22,225 nt of DNA from JAKORR01 sp964608495. Its GTDB lineage: Bacteria > Armatimonadota > Zipacnadia > Zipacnadales > FEN-943. The position numbers were made by a program, and so were the translations under genes. Positions 1-8,419 of this stretch are shown here, in pieces. Under the pieces are notes generated by a model. The model was given only the letters and a program-made list of their open reading frames with translations, had not been told where the DNA came from and did no database searches. The stretch is taken from NCBI GenBank assembly GCA_964608495.1, contig CAZSOQ010000075.1:1-22225 (forward strand). Direction: 5' to 3'. Numbering within the stretch: position 1 is the stretch's first letter; each line of letters starts with the position of its first letter.

Positions 1-1
1 G

Positions 2-103
2 GGAAGGAAGGGCCCGGGGGCAAGGGAAGGGGCCAAGTCGCTGCGGCTGAGCCCGGGCATGAACGAGGCGGCCGAGACCGGCCTGGAGGTGAGAATTGGG
101 TGA
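2..103 (+). CDS. C-terminal end of an unidentified upstream gene (partial)
   Basis: The frame is open from the window edge to a TGA at 101-103 and encodes about 33 residues ending in ETGLEVRIG. Most codons end in G or C, as in the neighbouring real genes. The stop overlaps the GTG start of the next gene in the 4-nt GTGA arrangement typical of translationally coupled genes, and the ribosome binding site of that gene (GGAGGTGA, 85-92) lies inside this frame. Too little is present to name a product. It could be a chance open frame, but the overlap and codon bias argue for a real gene end in the same operon as the glycoside hydrolases. Confidence 0.5.
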   Translation, partial: GRKGPGAREGAKSLRLSPGMNEAAETGLEVRIG

Positions 104-3100
104 AGGGAACACGAGGCGAAGGGAGGACAGGGGCCTGGTGGACAGGCACGGGGCTCGCCGCGGTACTGGCGGCGGGCCTGTTGCTGCTGGGCGGTGCCGG
201 GGCAAGCGGAGCGGCCGTGGCCGGGGACTTCCCCGACGATCCGCTGGGGGACGTGGTCAATGAGCGATGGCCCTGTGGCGTCCCGCTGGGCGGGATCGGC
301 TGCGGCCACGTGGAGGTCATGACCGACGGGAGCCTCGGCGGCGTCACGATCAACAACAACTGGGACCGGCCGGTAGGGTGGGTGCGAGGGGGCTTCTTCG
401 CGGTCTACGGGCGGAGCGGCGACCGGAGCCACGCCTGCCTGCTGCGGCTGGGGGGCAAGGACGAGTACAGCGGCGTCGAGAACGTGCAGGAGGTGCGCTT
501 CCGGGGCCTGTACCCGCGGGCCGAGGCGTCGTATGAGGACGAGCGCCTGCCGGTGAGCGTGCGGATGCATGCCTGGTCGTCGCTGGTGCCGGGCGATGCG
601 GACGCCTCGGCGGTGCCGGCGGCCGTGTTTGACCTGGCGGTGACGAATCCCGGCGGGCAGAGCGCGGACGCGGCCCTGCTCTTCGCCTGGCCCAACCTGA
701 TCGGCTTCGGCGGCGATCGGGATACCGAGTGGCGGGACTACAGCGGGAACGTGCAGGAGCCGTGGCAAGCCGGCGACCTGCGGGGCCTGCGGTATGCCAC
801 CACCGCGCAGTGGCAGGGGCGACAGCGAAATACGTGGGGCGAGTATGTGGTCTGCGCGCAGGCTGGGGAGGGCGGCGAGGTGGAGGTGCTGCCGCTGTGG
901 GACGCGGCGGCGAAGTCGCCGGGCTTGTGGGCCGCCTTCGCGCGGGAGGGACGTCTGGTGGCGGGCGAGCCGGGAAGGGCCAGGCGGGCGGAGCCCGCCG
1001 GGGCTGTGGCCGTTAGGATTCCCCTGGGCGCCGGTGAGACGCGGACGGTGCGGTTCATCCTCGCCTGGTTCACGCCGCACCTGGTGACCCAGCATGACGA
1101 GAGCGTGGGCCTGGGTGGGTCTGACAGCTCATCGGCCGGCGTGGAGGCGGCCTGGGACGGCGACCTCACGAGCCGGTGGAGCACGGGCCGGCCCATGCGG
1201 CCGGGGGATGGCTTCGAGCTGCGGCTGGCGGAACCCGCGGTCGTGTCGGGCCTCGTGCTGGACTCGTCGCCTTCGCCGAACGACTGGCCGCGCGGGCTGC
1301 AGGTATACCTGTCGGGGGACGGTGAGCACTGGGACCGCGTGGCGGACCTGTCGGAGGCCGAAGCGGAGGCCCGGCAGGAAGCGGGGGAACTGACGGTGAC
1401 CTTCGCGCCGGCCAGGGTGAGGGCCATCAGGCTGCGCCAGAAGGGCGAGACCGACTACTGGTGGTGGTCGCTTCACGAGCTGCGGCTGCTGGGCGAGGAC
1501 GGGAAGGCGCTGGGGATGAAGGGCGCGCGGGCCACGGGAGTGCTGAAGCGTGTGGCTACGCGGCGGGTCGAGGAGGACGCGGGACACTGGTACGAGCGGC
1601 GGCTCAAGAGCGCGGAGGATGTGGCGCGGTACGTGGCGGGCAACGCGGGGCGCCTGCTCGAGGGCACGAGGGAATGGCAGGACCTGCTCCTGCGGTCGAG
1701 CCTGCCGAGCTGGCTGAAGCTGAAGCTCGTCAACGATGTGTTCAGCATGTACGCCGCGACGGTGCTGACGCGGGACGGGCGCTTCTCGGTGCTGGAGAGC
1801 CCGCGGGACATGGGCGGCGCGCTGGGGACCATGGACCAGCGGATGGCGGCGCACGCCTTCTACGCGCAGGCCTTCCCGGAGCTGGACAAGAGCGAGCTGC
1901 GGCTGTTCGCGCAGTGCCAGCGCAGCGACGGGCGGATCACGCATTTCTGTGGGAACGTGCACCAGGCCATCGGGAGGGCGGACGTGGGGTATGGGGTGAC
2001 GGACTGGCCGGACCTGAGCTGCTCGTTCGTGCTGCAGGTGGTGAAGCTGGGGCAGTGGCTTGGGGACCGGAGCTGGCTGGAGGAGATGTGGCCGCACGTG
2101 CGGGCGGCGATGGAGTGGCTCGCGGGGGCCGACAAGGACGGCGACCTGATCCCCGAGGGCGGGAGCACCTACGACTACGAGCAGCTCCCGGCCGGGGCCT
2201 TCGTGTACTCGGCGTCGTGCTACCTGGGCGCGCTGCTGGCGGCGGAGCGGTGTGCGGAGGTGCTGGGCGAGAGCGATCAGGCCGGGGAGTACCGGCGGCG
2301 CTTTGAGGCCGTCCAGCGGTCGGTGATGACGGGCCTGTGGAACGGCGAGTCCTTCATCAAGTGGAACAAGCCGGCGGATCGGGACTGCAACCCGAACAGC
2401 TTCGTGGCGGCCCTGGCGGGAGACTGGCTGGCGCGGCTGAGCGGTCTGGGTGACACTTTGCCGCCGGGGATCGCCGAGCGCGAGGTGGAGCAGCTCATCG
2501 CCCGCCACCTGCTGGCCTTCGAGCCCGTGCCGCCGATGGAGGTGACACCGCGGGGGTACATCGCGACGGGTGCCTGCTTCCTGCTCCAGCACCAGCCCTA
2601 CCTGGGCTGCGAGGCGATCTACCGGGGCTACACGGACCAGGGGCTGGAGGTGCTGCGGCGGGTCTACGAGGTCGGCTGGGTGCAGAACCACGTGCCCTGG
2701 GACCAACCGCTGGCCTTCAACGCGCCGGGGGGCGAGAGGGGCGGGCTGCGGGCCTACATGACCAATCCGGCGAGCTGGCACGTACTGAACGCGCTGTCGG
2801 GCGCCTCGCTGAACCTCTTCGACGGCGTGCTGTACCTGAGCCCGCGGCTGCCGGAGGGAGCGGAGTCGCTGTCCATGCCCGTGTTCCTGGGCAGCCTGTG
2901 GGCGTGGCTGGACTGGGAGCCGGGGAAGAGGCTGGCCCTGCGCGTGCTGCGGTGCGCCGGCGAGAGGGCGCCGACGATCCGTAGCGTGGCGGCTGACGGG
3001 AACGGCCCGCCGATGGCCCTGCCGGAGGCCTTCGTGGCGCAAGAGGGGGCCGTGCTGGACCTGACGGGCTTCGAGGCGCGGCTGCGGCCGGTGGCGCGGG

Positions 3101-3576
3101 CGCAGAGGGCCACCGCGCTGCGACGACCAAACGATATCGGGATGGGTCCGGCCGAGTGGAAGGTGGAGGCCAGGCCGGACAGGGCGCCCTATCGGGCCTC
3201 CTATGCCCTGGACCGCGAGCCGGCCACCCGCTGGGCCACCGGAGCCCCGATGGCCGGTGGGGAACGGATCACCGTGGATATGGGCGAGACGCGTGAGGTG
3301 GGCGCGGTGTGGATGCTGCTCGGGGCGGAGACGAAGGACTGGCCGCGGGGGCTGCTGGTGGAGGTGTCGTTCGACGGGCGGCGCTGGATCATCGTGGCCG
3401 AGCTGGACGCGGCCGCGTCCAGAGCCTGCGTCGAGGGCCCCTGGTGGAAGCTGGAAATGCCCGGCGGCCGGGTCAAGGGCCGCTACCTGCGGCTGGTGCA
3501 GACAGGCTCGGAGCCCGGGACCTGGTGGGGCATGCACGAGCTGTACGTGCTGCCGGCACGCGAGGAGGATCGGTAG
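100..3576 (+). CDS. Secreted GH116-like (GBA2/DUF608 type) glycoside hydrolase with two discoidin (F5/8 type C) domains
   Basis: This is a 1158-aa protein with a GTG start behind GGAGGTGA (85-92). Residues about 12-40 form a signal peptide. Residues ~57-335 resemble the beta-sandwich N-domain of glucosylceramidase GBA2 (GVPLGGIGCG). Residues ~340-470 are a discoidin-like carbohydrate-binding domain inserted before the catalytic alpha-barrel (~535-945). A second, related discoidin domain ends the protein (~1035-1155); both contain DWPRGL. Catalytic-domain landmarks include VLES, with E566 aligning to the GBA2 nucleophile, DWPDL..FVLQV, the WNG segment near 746 and LAGDW. The GH116 family cleaves beta-glucosides and beta-xylosides. 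The acid/base Asp of the family motif (DQ.AGQW) is replaced by A770, so activity is uncertain. The bacterial family is usually 750-950 aa; the excess is the two discoidin modules. The GH31 gene follows 3 nt later, suggesting one operon. The family assignment is firm; the substrate is unknown. Confidence 0.85.
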   Translation: MKGTRGEGRTGAWWTGTGLAAVLAAGLLLLGGAGASGAAVAGDFPDDPLGDVVNERWPCGVPLGGIGCGHVEVMTDGSLGGVTINNNWDRPVGWVRGGFFAVYGRSGDRSHACLLRLGGKDEYSGVENVQEVRFRGLYPRAEASYEDERLPVSVRMHAWSSLVPGDADASAVPAAVFDLAVTNPGGQSADAALLFAWPNLIGFGGDRDTEWRDYSGNVQEPWQAGDLRGLRYATTAQWQGRQRNTWGEYVVCAQAGEGGEVEVLPLWDAAAKSPGLWAAFAREGRLVAGEPGRARRAEPAGAVAVRIPLGAGETRTVRFILAWFTPHLVTQHDESVGLGGSDSSSAGVEAAWDGDLTSRWSTGRPMRPGDGFELRLAEPAVVSGLVLDSSPSPNDWPRGLQVYLSGDGEHWDRVADLSEAEAEARQEAGELTVTFAPARVRAIRLRQKGETDYWWWSLHELRLLGEDGKALGMKGARATGVLKRVATRRVEEDAGHWYERRLKSAEDVARYVAGNAGRLLEGTREWQDLLLRSSLPSWLKLKLVNDVFSMYAATVLTRDGRFSVLESPRDMGGALGTMDQRMAAHAFYAQAFPELDKSELRLFAQCQRSDGRITHFCGNVHQAIGRADVGYGVTDWPDLSCSFVLQVVKLGQWLGDRSWLEEMWPHVRAAMEWLAGADKDGDLIPEGGSTYDYEQLPAGAFVYSASCYLGALLAAERCAEVLGESDQAGEYRRRFEAVQRSVMTGLWNGESFIKWNKPADRDCNPNSFVAALAGDWLARLSGLGDTLPPGIAEREVEQLIARHLLAFEPVPPMEVTPRGYIATGACFLLQHQPYLGCEAIYRGYTDQGLEVLRRVYEVGWVQNHVPWDQPLAFNAPGGERGGLRAYMTNPASWHVLNALSGASLNLFDGVLYLSPRLPEGAESLSMPVFLGSLWAWLDWEPGKRLALRVLRCAGERAPTIRSVAADGNGPPMALPEAFVAQEGAVLDLTGFEARLRPVARAQRATALRRPNDIGMGPAEWKVEARPDRAPYRASYALDREPATRWATGAPMAGGERITVDMGETREVGAVWMLLGAETKDWPRGLLVEVSFDGRRWIIVAELDAAASRACVEGPWWKLEMPGGRVKGRYLRLVQTGSEPGTWWGMHELYVLPAREEDR

Positions 3577-3579
3577 CCC

Positions 3580-5949
3580 TTGGCGCGGGTCGCGGGCGGC
3601 CCCCGGGCGGCGTGTCTGGCGCTGGGCCTGCTGGCGGTGGCGCACGGAGCGGACAATCACACAGGTAGGTGCCCGACGATGGGACGTATCGCCAGCGTGC
3701 GATCTGGCCCGCGGGGCGTGACGGCGGAAGGAGAGACCGGGAGCGTCGAGGTGGGGTACTGGTCAGCCCGCGCGGTGCGGGTGACGTGGCGGAAGGCGGG
3801 CGGCGAGCCCTCGTGCCGGCTGGCGTGGCTCGAGCCGGCAAGGGAGCGGCTCGGGGAAGCGTCGTCGGCGGAAGACGAGGAGACGGCGCGGGTGTGGCTG
3901 CCCGGCGCGGACGTAGGCCGGGTGCGCCTGCGCAAGGACGACGGCGGCGTCGAGCTGCTGGACGCCCACGGGAAGGTCCTGACCGCCGCGAGCGCCGGGG
4001 AAGGCGCGGACGGACGCGTCCGGGTGAGCTTCCCCCTGCGACCGGAGGAGAGGCTGTTCGGGCTGGGGCTGCAGCTTCACGCGCTGGACCAGCGGGGACG
4101 GAAGCGGTTCCTGAAGATCAACGCCGACCCGAAGGATGACAGCGGGAACGCGCACGTGGTGGTGCCCCTGCTGCTGTCCACGGGCGGCTATGGGGTCTTC
4201 GTCAATACCCACGAGTACACGTGGTGGGACCTGGGAGCCGACGACCCCGAGGGCTGGTGGGTCGAGGTACCCGGCGGCGGAGCGGAAGTCTGCCTGCTGC
4301 TCGGGTCGCTGCGCGAGCAAGTGCGCGAGTATCTGGCTCTCACGGGGCGGCCGGCGCTGCCGCCGAAGTGGGGGCTCGGGTTCTGGTATCGCCCCAAGTC
4401 CGGGTGGGACGAGGCGGAAGTGAAGAGCGTGCTGGAGGAGTTCGCGCGGCGCGACCTGCCCTGTCAGGTCGTGGGGCTGGAGCCGAGCTGGCAGACCCAC
4501 GCCTACCCGTGCTCCTACGTGTGGAACCGGGAGCAGTGGCCGGACCCGGCGGCCTTCGTGGGGTGGCTGGACGAGCGCGGGATGAAGCTCAACCTGTGGG
4601 AACATGCCTATGTCCACGAGACGTCGCCGATCCACGGGGCGCTGAAGGACGGCGGCTTGGTGGGTGACGCGACGGTGTTCGGGGGCCTCGTGCCCGACTT
4701 CACGCTGCCCGAGGCGAGGCGGGTCTTTCTGGACCTGCACGAGCGCGAGCACCTGAGCATCGGCGTGGCGGGCTTCAAGCTGGATGAGTGCGACGGAGCG
4801 GACTACACGGGCGGGTGGTTCCTCGGCGACGAGGCGCGCTTCCCGGGCGGGATGAGCGGCGCCCAGATGCACAACGTGCTGGGGTATCTGTACCAGCGGA
4901 CCATGCACGAGGCCTTCGAGGGCCGGGGGCGGCGGAGCTACTTCCTGTGCCGGGCGAACCACGCCGGCGGGCAGGCCCAGGCCACGTGCAACTACAGCGA
5001 CTGGTACGGCCTGCGGGAGTACGTGCGGATGCTGGCCAACGCGGGCTTCGGCTGCAGCCCGTGGTGCCCCGAGGTGCGGCACATTGACGACACGGCGGAC
5101 TTCGCGCGGCGCGGCCAGGTGGCCTTCACCTCGTGGCTCGCCATGATCAACGCCTGGTCAACGGGGATGCGGCCGTGGGACAAGGGCGGCGAGGCCGAGG
5201 CCGTCTTCCGCCAGTACGCCCGGCTGCGCGAGGCCCTGCTGCCGTACCTGTATGCCGAGTGGGAGGCACAGGGGCGGACGGGCCTGGGCCTGACGCGGGC
5301 GCTGGCCGTGGACTTCCAGGAGGACGAGCGCAGCCTGGCCGTGGACGACGAGTACCTGCTGGGGCGGTGGCTGCTGGTGGCGCCGGTGATGAAGGGCGAG
5401 GCGCGGAAGGTGTACCTGCCGCCGGGGCGATGGATGGACTGGTGGACCGGCGAGGTTCACGCGGGCTCCGCCGAGCTTGAGTATCACGCGCCCGTTGAGC
5501 GGCTGCCGATGTTCCTGCGAGAGGGCGCCGTGGTGCCGATGCTCGGGCCGGGCGAGGATCCCTTCGGCCGGTGGCGGCGGCTGCGCCTGCTGTGCTGGCC
5601 CGCCGACGCGCCGACGGACCATGAGCTGTACGATGACGACGGCGAGACGACCAGATACCTGGAGGGCGAGTTCTGGCGCCTGCCGGTGCGGCTGCAGCAG
5701 ACGCCGCACGGGGTGCAGTTCGGCTTGGGCGACCCGCAGGGGGAGCTGCGGCCCTGGCTGAGGCGGGTGGTGGTCGAGGTGCGGGGGATGGAGCGGGAGC
5801 CCGGGCGAGTGCTGGTGAACGCTCGTCCGCTGCCGGAGCTAGCGGCGGGCGCGATCGAGGCCGGCGCCGACGGCTGGGCCCACGTGGGGGACAGGCTGCT
5901 GGTGGGCCTTCCCGCGAGCGCGGGACTGGTGCTCGTCGCCGTGCCCTAG
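3580..5949 (+). CDS. GH31 family alpha-glycosidase (alpha-glucosidase/alpha-xylosidase type), probably secreted
   Basis: This 789-aa retaining alpha-glycosidase hydrolyses terminal alpha-linked glucose, xylose or a related sugar from oligosaccharides. A mutarotase-like N-domain (~35-230) leads into the TALTGRPALPPKW-like segment (LTGRPALPPKW) that opens the GH31 barrel. The nucleophile is D402 in FKLDECDG, and the acid/base candidate is D474 in NYSDWYG, 72 residues later, as expected for the family. RPWDKGG and LLVAPVM mark the barrel end, followed by a beta-sandwich C-domain. The -1 subsite segment reads GLEPSW, with Glu where many members have Asp, which suggests a less common subfamily. 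The TTG start at 3580 gives a short signal peptide (CLALGLLAVAHGA) and uses AGGAGG at 3563-3568; ATG at 3679 would give a cytoplasmic form and is the alternative. It is nearly contiguous with the GH116-like gene and probably co-transcribed. Confidence 0.88.
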   Translation: MARVAGGPRAACLALGLLAVAHGADNHTGRCPTMGRIASVRSGPRGVTAEGETGSVEVGYWSARAVRVTWRKAGGEPSCRLAWLEPARERLGEASSAEDEETARVWLPGADVGRVRLRKDDGGVELLDAHGKVLTAASAGEGADGRVRVSFPLRPEERLFGLGLQLHALDQRGRKRFLKINADPKDDSGNAHVVVPLLLSTGGYGVFVNTHEYTWWDLGADDPEGWWVEVPGGGAEVCLLLGSLREQVREYLALTGRPALPPKWGLGFWYRPKSGWDEAEVKSVLEEFARRDLPCQVVGLEPSWQTHAYPCSYVWNREQWPDPAAFVGWLDERGMKLNLWEHAYVHETSPIHGALKDGGLVGDATVFGGLVPDFTLPEARRVFLDLHEREHLSIGVAGFKLDECDGADYTGGWFLGDEARFPGGMSGAQMHNVLGYLYQRTMHEAFEGRGRRSYFLCRANHAGGQAQATCNYSDWYGLREYVRMLANAGFGCSPWCPEVRHIDDTADFARRGQVAFTSWLAMINAWSTGMRPWDKGGEAEAVFRQYARLREALLPYLYAEWEAQGRTGLGLTRALAVDFQEDERSLAVDDEYLLGRWLLVAPVMKGEARKVYLPPGRWMDWWTGEVHAGSAELEYHAPVERLPMFLREGAVVPMLGPGEDPFGRWRRLRLLCWPADAPTDHELYDDDGETTRYLEGEFWRLPVRLQQTPHGVQFGLGDPQGELRPWLRRVVVEVRGMEREPGRVLVNARPLPELAAGAIEAGADGWAHVGDRLLVGLPASAGLVLVAVP

Positions 5950-6044
5950 ACCCAGGACGCAAGGTCGGACAGCCGTCGCAGACAAGGGCCCTGCGGGGCG
6001 CGCGGCCTACCGCGCAAGTCGGCCTTGCGCAGGGAGGTCTGGAC

Positions 6045-8267
6045 ATGCGGAACTGCCCTGATTGGCTGCTTGCCGCTTGCCTGCTGGCCGTTGCGGCACT
6101 GGCCCAGGCCCAGGACGCGCCGGCTGCGCCGGCAGCCGGCCCCGCCCTGACGTGGGCGTCGGATCCCGTTCTCCCGGACGAGACCGTGGTGCTCCTGGGC
6201 GGCCGGTTCGGCGGTGAGGCCGCGGTCGAGGTGGCCCGGCTGGGCGATGGCGACGCAGGCACGCCTGGACGGCTTTCCGAGCTGCCCGCGGAGCGCTGGC
6301 AGGCCCTGCGACCGGTGCAGGCCAGCGACAGCTCGCTCAAGGTCGTCCTGCCCCGGGACTGGCAGGGGGGCGCTTACGCCTGCCGTGTGCGCACCGACGG
6401 CAGGACCACGCGGGCCGTCGTCCTCAACGCCCCGGACCCGTGGTGGATGCAAGGCGACGGTGGCGAGAGCGCCTCGCCCGGTGGCTGGCTGAGAGTGTTC
6501 GGCAAGTGCCTCAGCTTTCGCGGCTACGCGGGCCTCAGCACGGCGCCGGAGAGTCTGGCCCTGCTGCGCGGCGCCGACGGCAAGGGGCAAGGGCTACAGG
6601 CGAAGGAAGCGTCCTGCTACGCCCTCTGGTTCGACCTGCCCGCCGCCCTTGCCCCGGGCGACTACACGGTCTTGGTTCATAACGGCTACGGCGGTCCGGC
6701 GACCTGGCGCGAGGTCGGTGCCCTGAGCGTCAAGCCGCCCGAGGCGTGGCCGACACAGGTGCTCAACGTCGCCGAGCTGGGGCTGGAAGGCGCGCTGAAG
6801 GCCGCTCAGGAGCAGGGCGGCGGCGTGGTCTACCTGCCGCGCGGGCGCTATGAGGTGAAGGGCGCCCTTACGCTCCCGCCCCTGACCACGCTCAGGGGCG
6901 AGGGCATGGGGCTGGTGAGCCTGTTCTGGCCGGACCTGGACCAGCCGCCCGACAGCCTCATCAGCGGCAGCAAGTTCCGTCTCGAGGACCTGAGCATCTA
7001 CTGCCAGAACCACCGGCACGTCGTCCAGGACGCACCCGGCTCCGACGGCATGAAGATCAGGCGCGTGCGCATCAGGGCCGACTGCCTGTTCATGGCCCTG
7101 GGGCCGGGCGAGACCTTCCGCGGCCGCACGGCAATCGCGTCCATCCGCCAGACCGGCGCGGCGATCCGAGTCGTAGGCAGGAACTTCGAGATCTCCGACT
7201 GCGACATCTACGGCTCGAACCAGGGCATCTCCATTGACCCTCACCACTTCACAGGCCCCGGCGGCGCTCCCCGCTGCGGGGTCATCGCCCGCAACCGAAT
7301 CTGCTACGGCGGCCAGGGGTACATGCTCGAGAACCTGGACGGCCTCATCTTCGAGGGCAACGAGGTGATGGGCGCCGACCTGGCTTCGGGAGGCAATGGC
7401 ATCAACACCTTCTGGAACAACTACTGCCAGAACCTCTACTTCGCCCGCAACCGCGTGCATGACATCTACGGCGCGGATCGCGAGATGATGACGCTGGACG
7501 CGGCCGGCGGTGCCTACTTCGGGAAGGTGGCGCGCGTTGACGGCACGCAGATGACGCTGGCCGGCGACCCCGAGTACCGCACCTACGAGCCCAAGCCCCA
7601 CACCGACTGGACGGGCGCCGCGGTGCTGATCCTTCACGGGCTGGGCGCGGGCCAGTGCCGACGCGTGGTGCGCAACGAGGGCCGCGAGTGGCAGATTGAC
7701 CGGCCGTGGGACCTGACGCCCGACGACACATCGCTCATTTCGATCACGCCCTTCCGCGGACGGTACCTGTTCGTGGGCAACGAGTTCACCGACGGCGGCG
7801 CGGTGCAACTGTACGCCATGTCCATTGACTGCGTGGTGGCTGAGAACACGGGCACGCGGATGGATGGCTTCTACGCCTGGGGCCGCAACCCCCACGGCTG
7901 GGGCTGGCAGCCCTCCTGGTTCTGCCAGTTCCTGGACAACAGGATCACGGAGGGGAACGGCTACGGCTACCGGGCCGCCTCGCTGAGCACCTTCACGAGC
8001 GACAACGACGAGCAGTACGGCGGGCCGCTGGCGCGCTGCGGGATCCACCGGCGCAATGTGCTGGAGAACAACGCGCGGATCCGCGTGCGAGGGACCACGG
8101 AAGACGCCGTCGTCGAGCACTGCATCGTGCGCAACAACGACCAGGGCATCGAGGTGCAGAGCACGACGGAGGGCGTGCTGCTGAGGGACAACACCTTCGA
8201 GAAGGTCGCCACGCCCTACGCCGGGGACGGGCTGGAGAAGACCTGCGTCCTGCCGTCGCCGGGCTGA
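6045..8267 (+). CDS. Secreted right-handed parallel beta-helix (pectate lyase fold) protein with TIG-like N-domains
   Basis: This 740-aa protein has an ATG start behind GGGAGG at 6032-6037. Residues 1-23 are a signal peptide ending ALAQAQ. Residues ~30-230 look like tandem TIG/IPT-type Ig folds (VLLGGRFGG, then GGAYACRV and APGDYTVLVHNGYGG). From ~235 a pectate-lyase-superfamily segment begins (ALKAAQEQGGGVVYLPRGRY, PLTTLRGEG) and leads into repeated beta-helix rungs such as ISDCDIYGSNQGI, VIARNRI, IFEGNEVMG and HRRNVLENN up to ~725. Such proteins are lyases or hydrolases of acidic polysaccharides, or non-catalytic binding proteins; no diagnostic catalytic set can be assigned here. It is the third exported protein in a row on this strand, 95 nt after the GH31 gene, consistent with cooperation on one complex glycan. 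Confidence 0.8.
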   Translation: MRNCPDWLLAACLLAVAALAQAQDAPAAPAAGPALTWASDPVLPDETVVLLGGRFGGEAAVEVARLGDGDAGTPGRLSELPAERWQALRPVQASDSSLKVVLPRDWQGGAYACRVRTDGRTTRAVVLNAPDPWWMQGDGGESASPGGWLRVFGKCLSFRGYAGLSTAPESLALLRGADGKGQGLQAKEASCYALWFDLPAALAPGDYTVLVHNGYGGPATWREVGALSVKPPEAWPTQVLNVAELGLEGALKAAQEQGGGVVYLPRGRYEVKGALTLPPLTTLRGEGMGLVSLFWPDLDQPPDSLISGSKFRLEDLSIYCQNHRHVVQDAPGSDGMKIRRVRIRADCLFMALGPGETFRGRTAIASIRQTGAAIRVVGRNFEISDCDIYGSNQGISIDPHHFTGPGGAPRCGVIARNRICYGGQGYMLENLDGLIFEGNEVMGADLASGGNGINTFWNNYCQNLYFARNRVHDIYGADREMMTLDAAGGAYFGKVARVDGTQMTLAGDPEYRTYEPKPHTDWTGAAVLILHGLGAGQCRRVVRNEGREWQIDRPWDLTPDDTSLISITPFRGRYLFVGNEFTDGGAVQLYAMSIDCVVAENTGTRMDGFYAWGRNPHGWGWQPSWFCQFLDNRITEGNGYGYRAASLSTFTSDNDEQYGGPLARCGIHRRNVLENNARIRVRGTTEDAVVEHCIVRNNDQGIEVQSTTEGVLLRDNTFEKVATPYAGDGLEKTCVLPSPG

Positions 8268-8419
8268 GCGGCGCCCCAAAGACGGACCGCCGCGCCGCCA
8301 CCACCGCAGGCTAAAGCCTGCGACTACGGAAGGCGTCGCACCTTGCGCGCTTGCGGGGCTGGCGGAGGCACCGCCTGCAGCGCGGGGAGGCGCGGGAGCA
8401 GTCGGGCGCGGGAGGGCGG
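8268..8419. other. Convergent intergenic region
   Basis: This 152-nt gap separates the converging beta-helix gene and the minus-strand hydrolase-like gene. It contains the palindrome at 8305-8322 and a smaller AGGC-ACC-GCCT hairpin about 45 nt further on. No T tract follows either stem, and no open frame has convincing coding character. Confidence 0.6.
8305..8322. repeat. Perfect palindromic hairpin CGCAGGCT-AA-AGCCTGCG (REP-like or bidirectional terminator)
   Basis: Two 8-nt arms are separated by AA between two convergent genes. On the minus strand it reads GTAGTCGCAGGCTTTAGCCTGCGG. From memory this is a recurrent intergenic motif in high-GC genomes of several environmental phyla, so it may be a dispersed REP-like element; only one copy is present in this window. 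It could also stop transcription from both sides, though there is no T tract. Confidence 0.5.

Noticed and set aside
1129..3660. 843-aa open frame on the minus strand opposite the GH116-like gene
   Set aside because: It lies opposite a gene with clear domains, has a biased His/Pro/Arg/Gln composition and no recognisable motif; long antisense frames are expected at this GC content.
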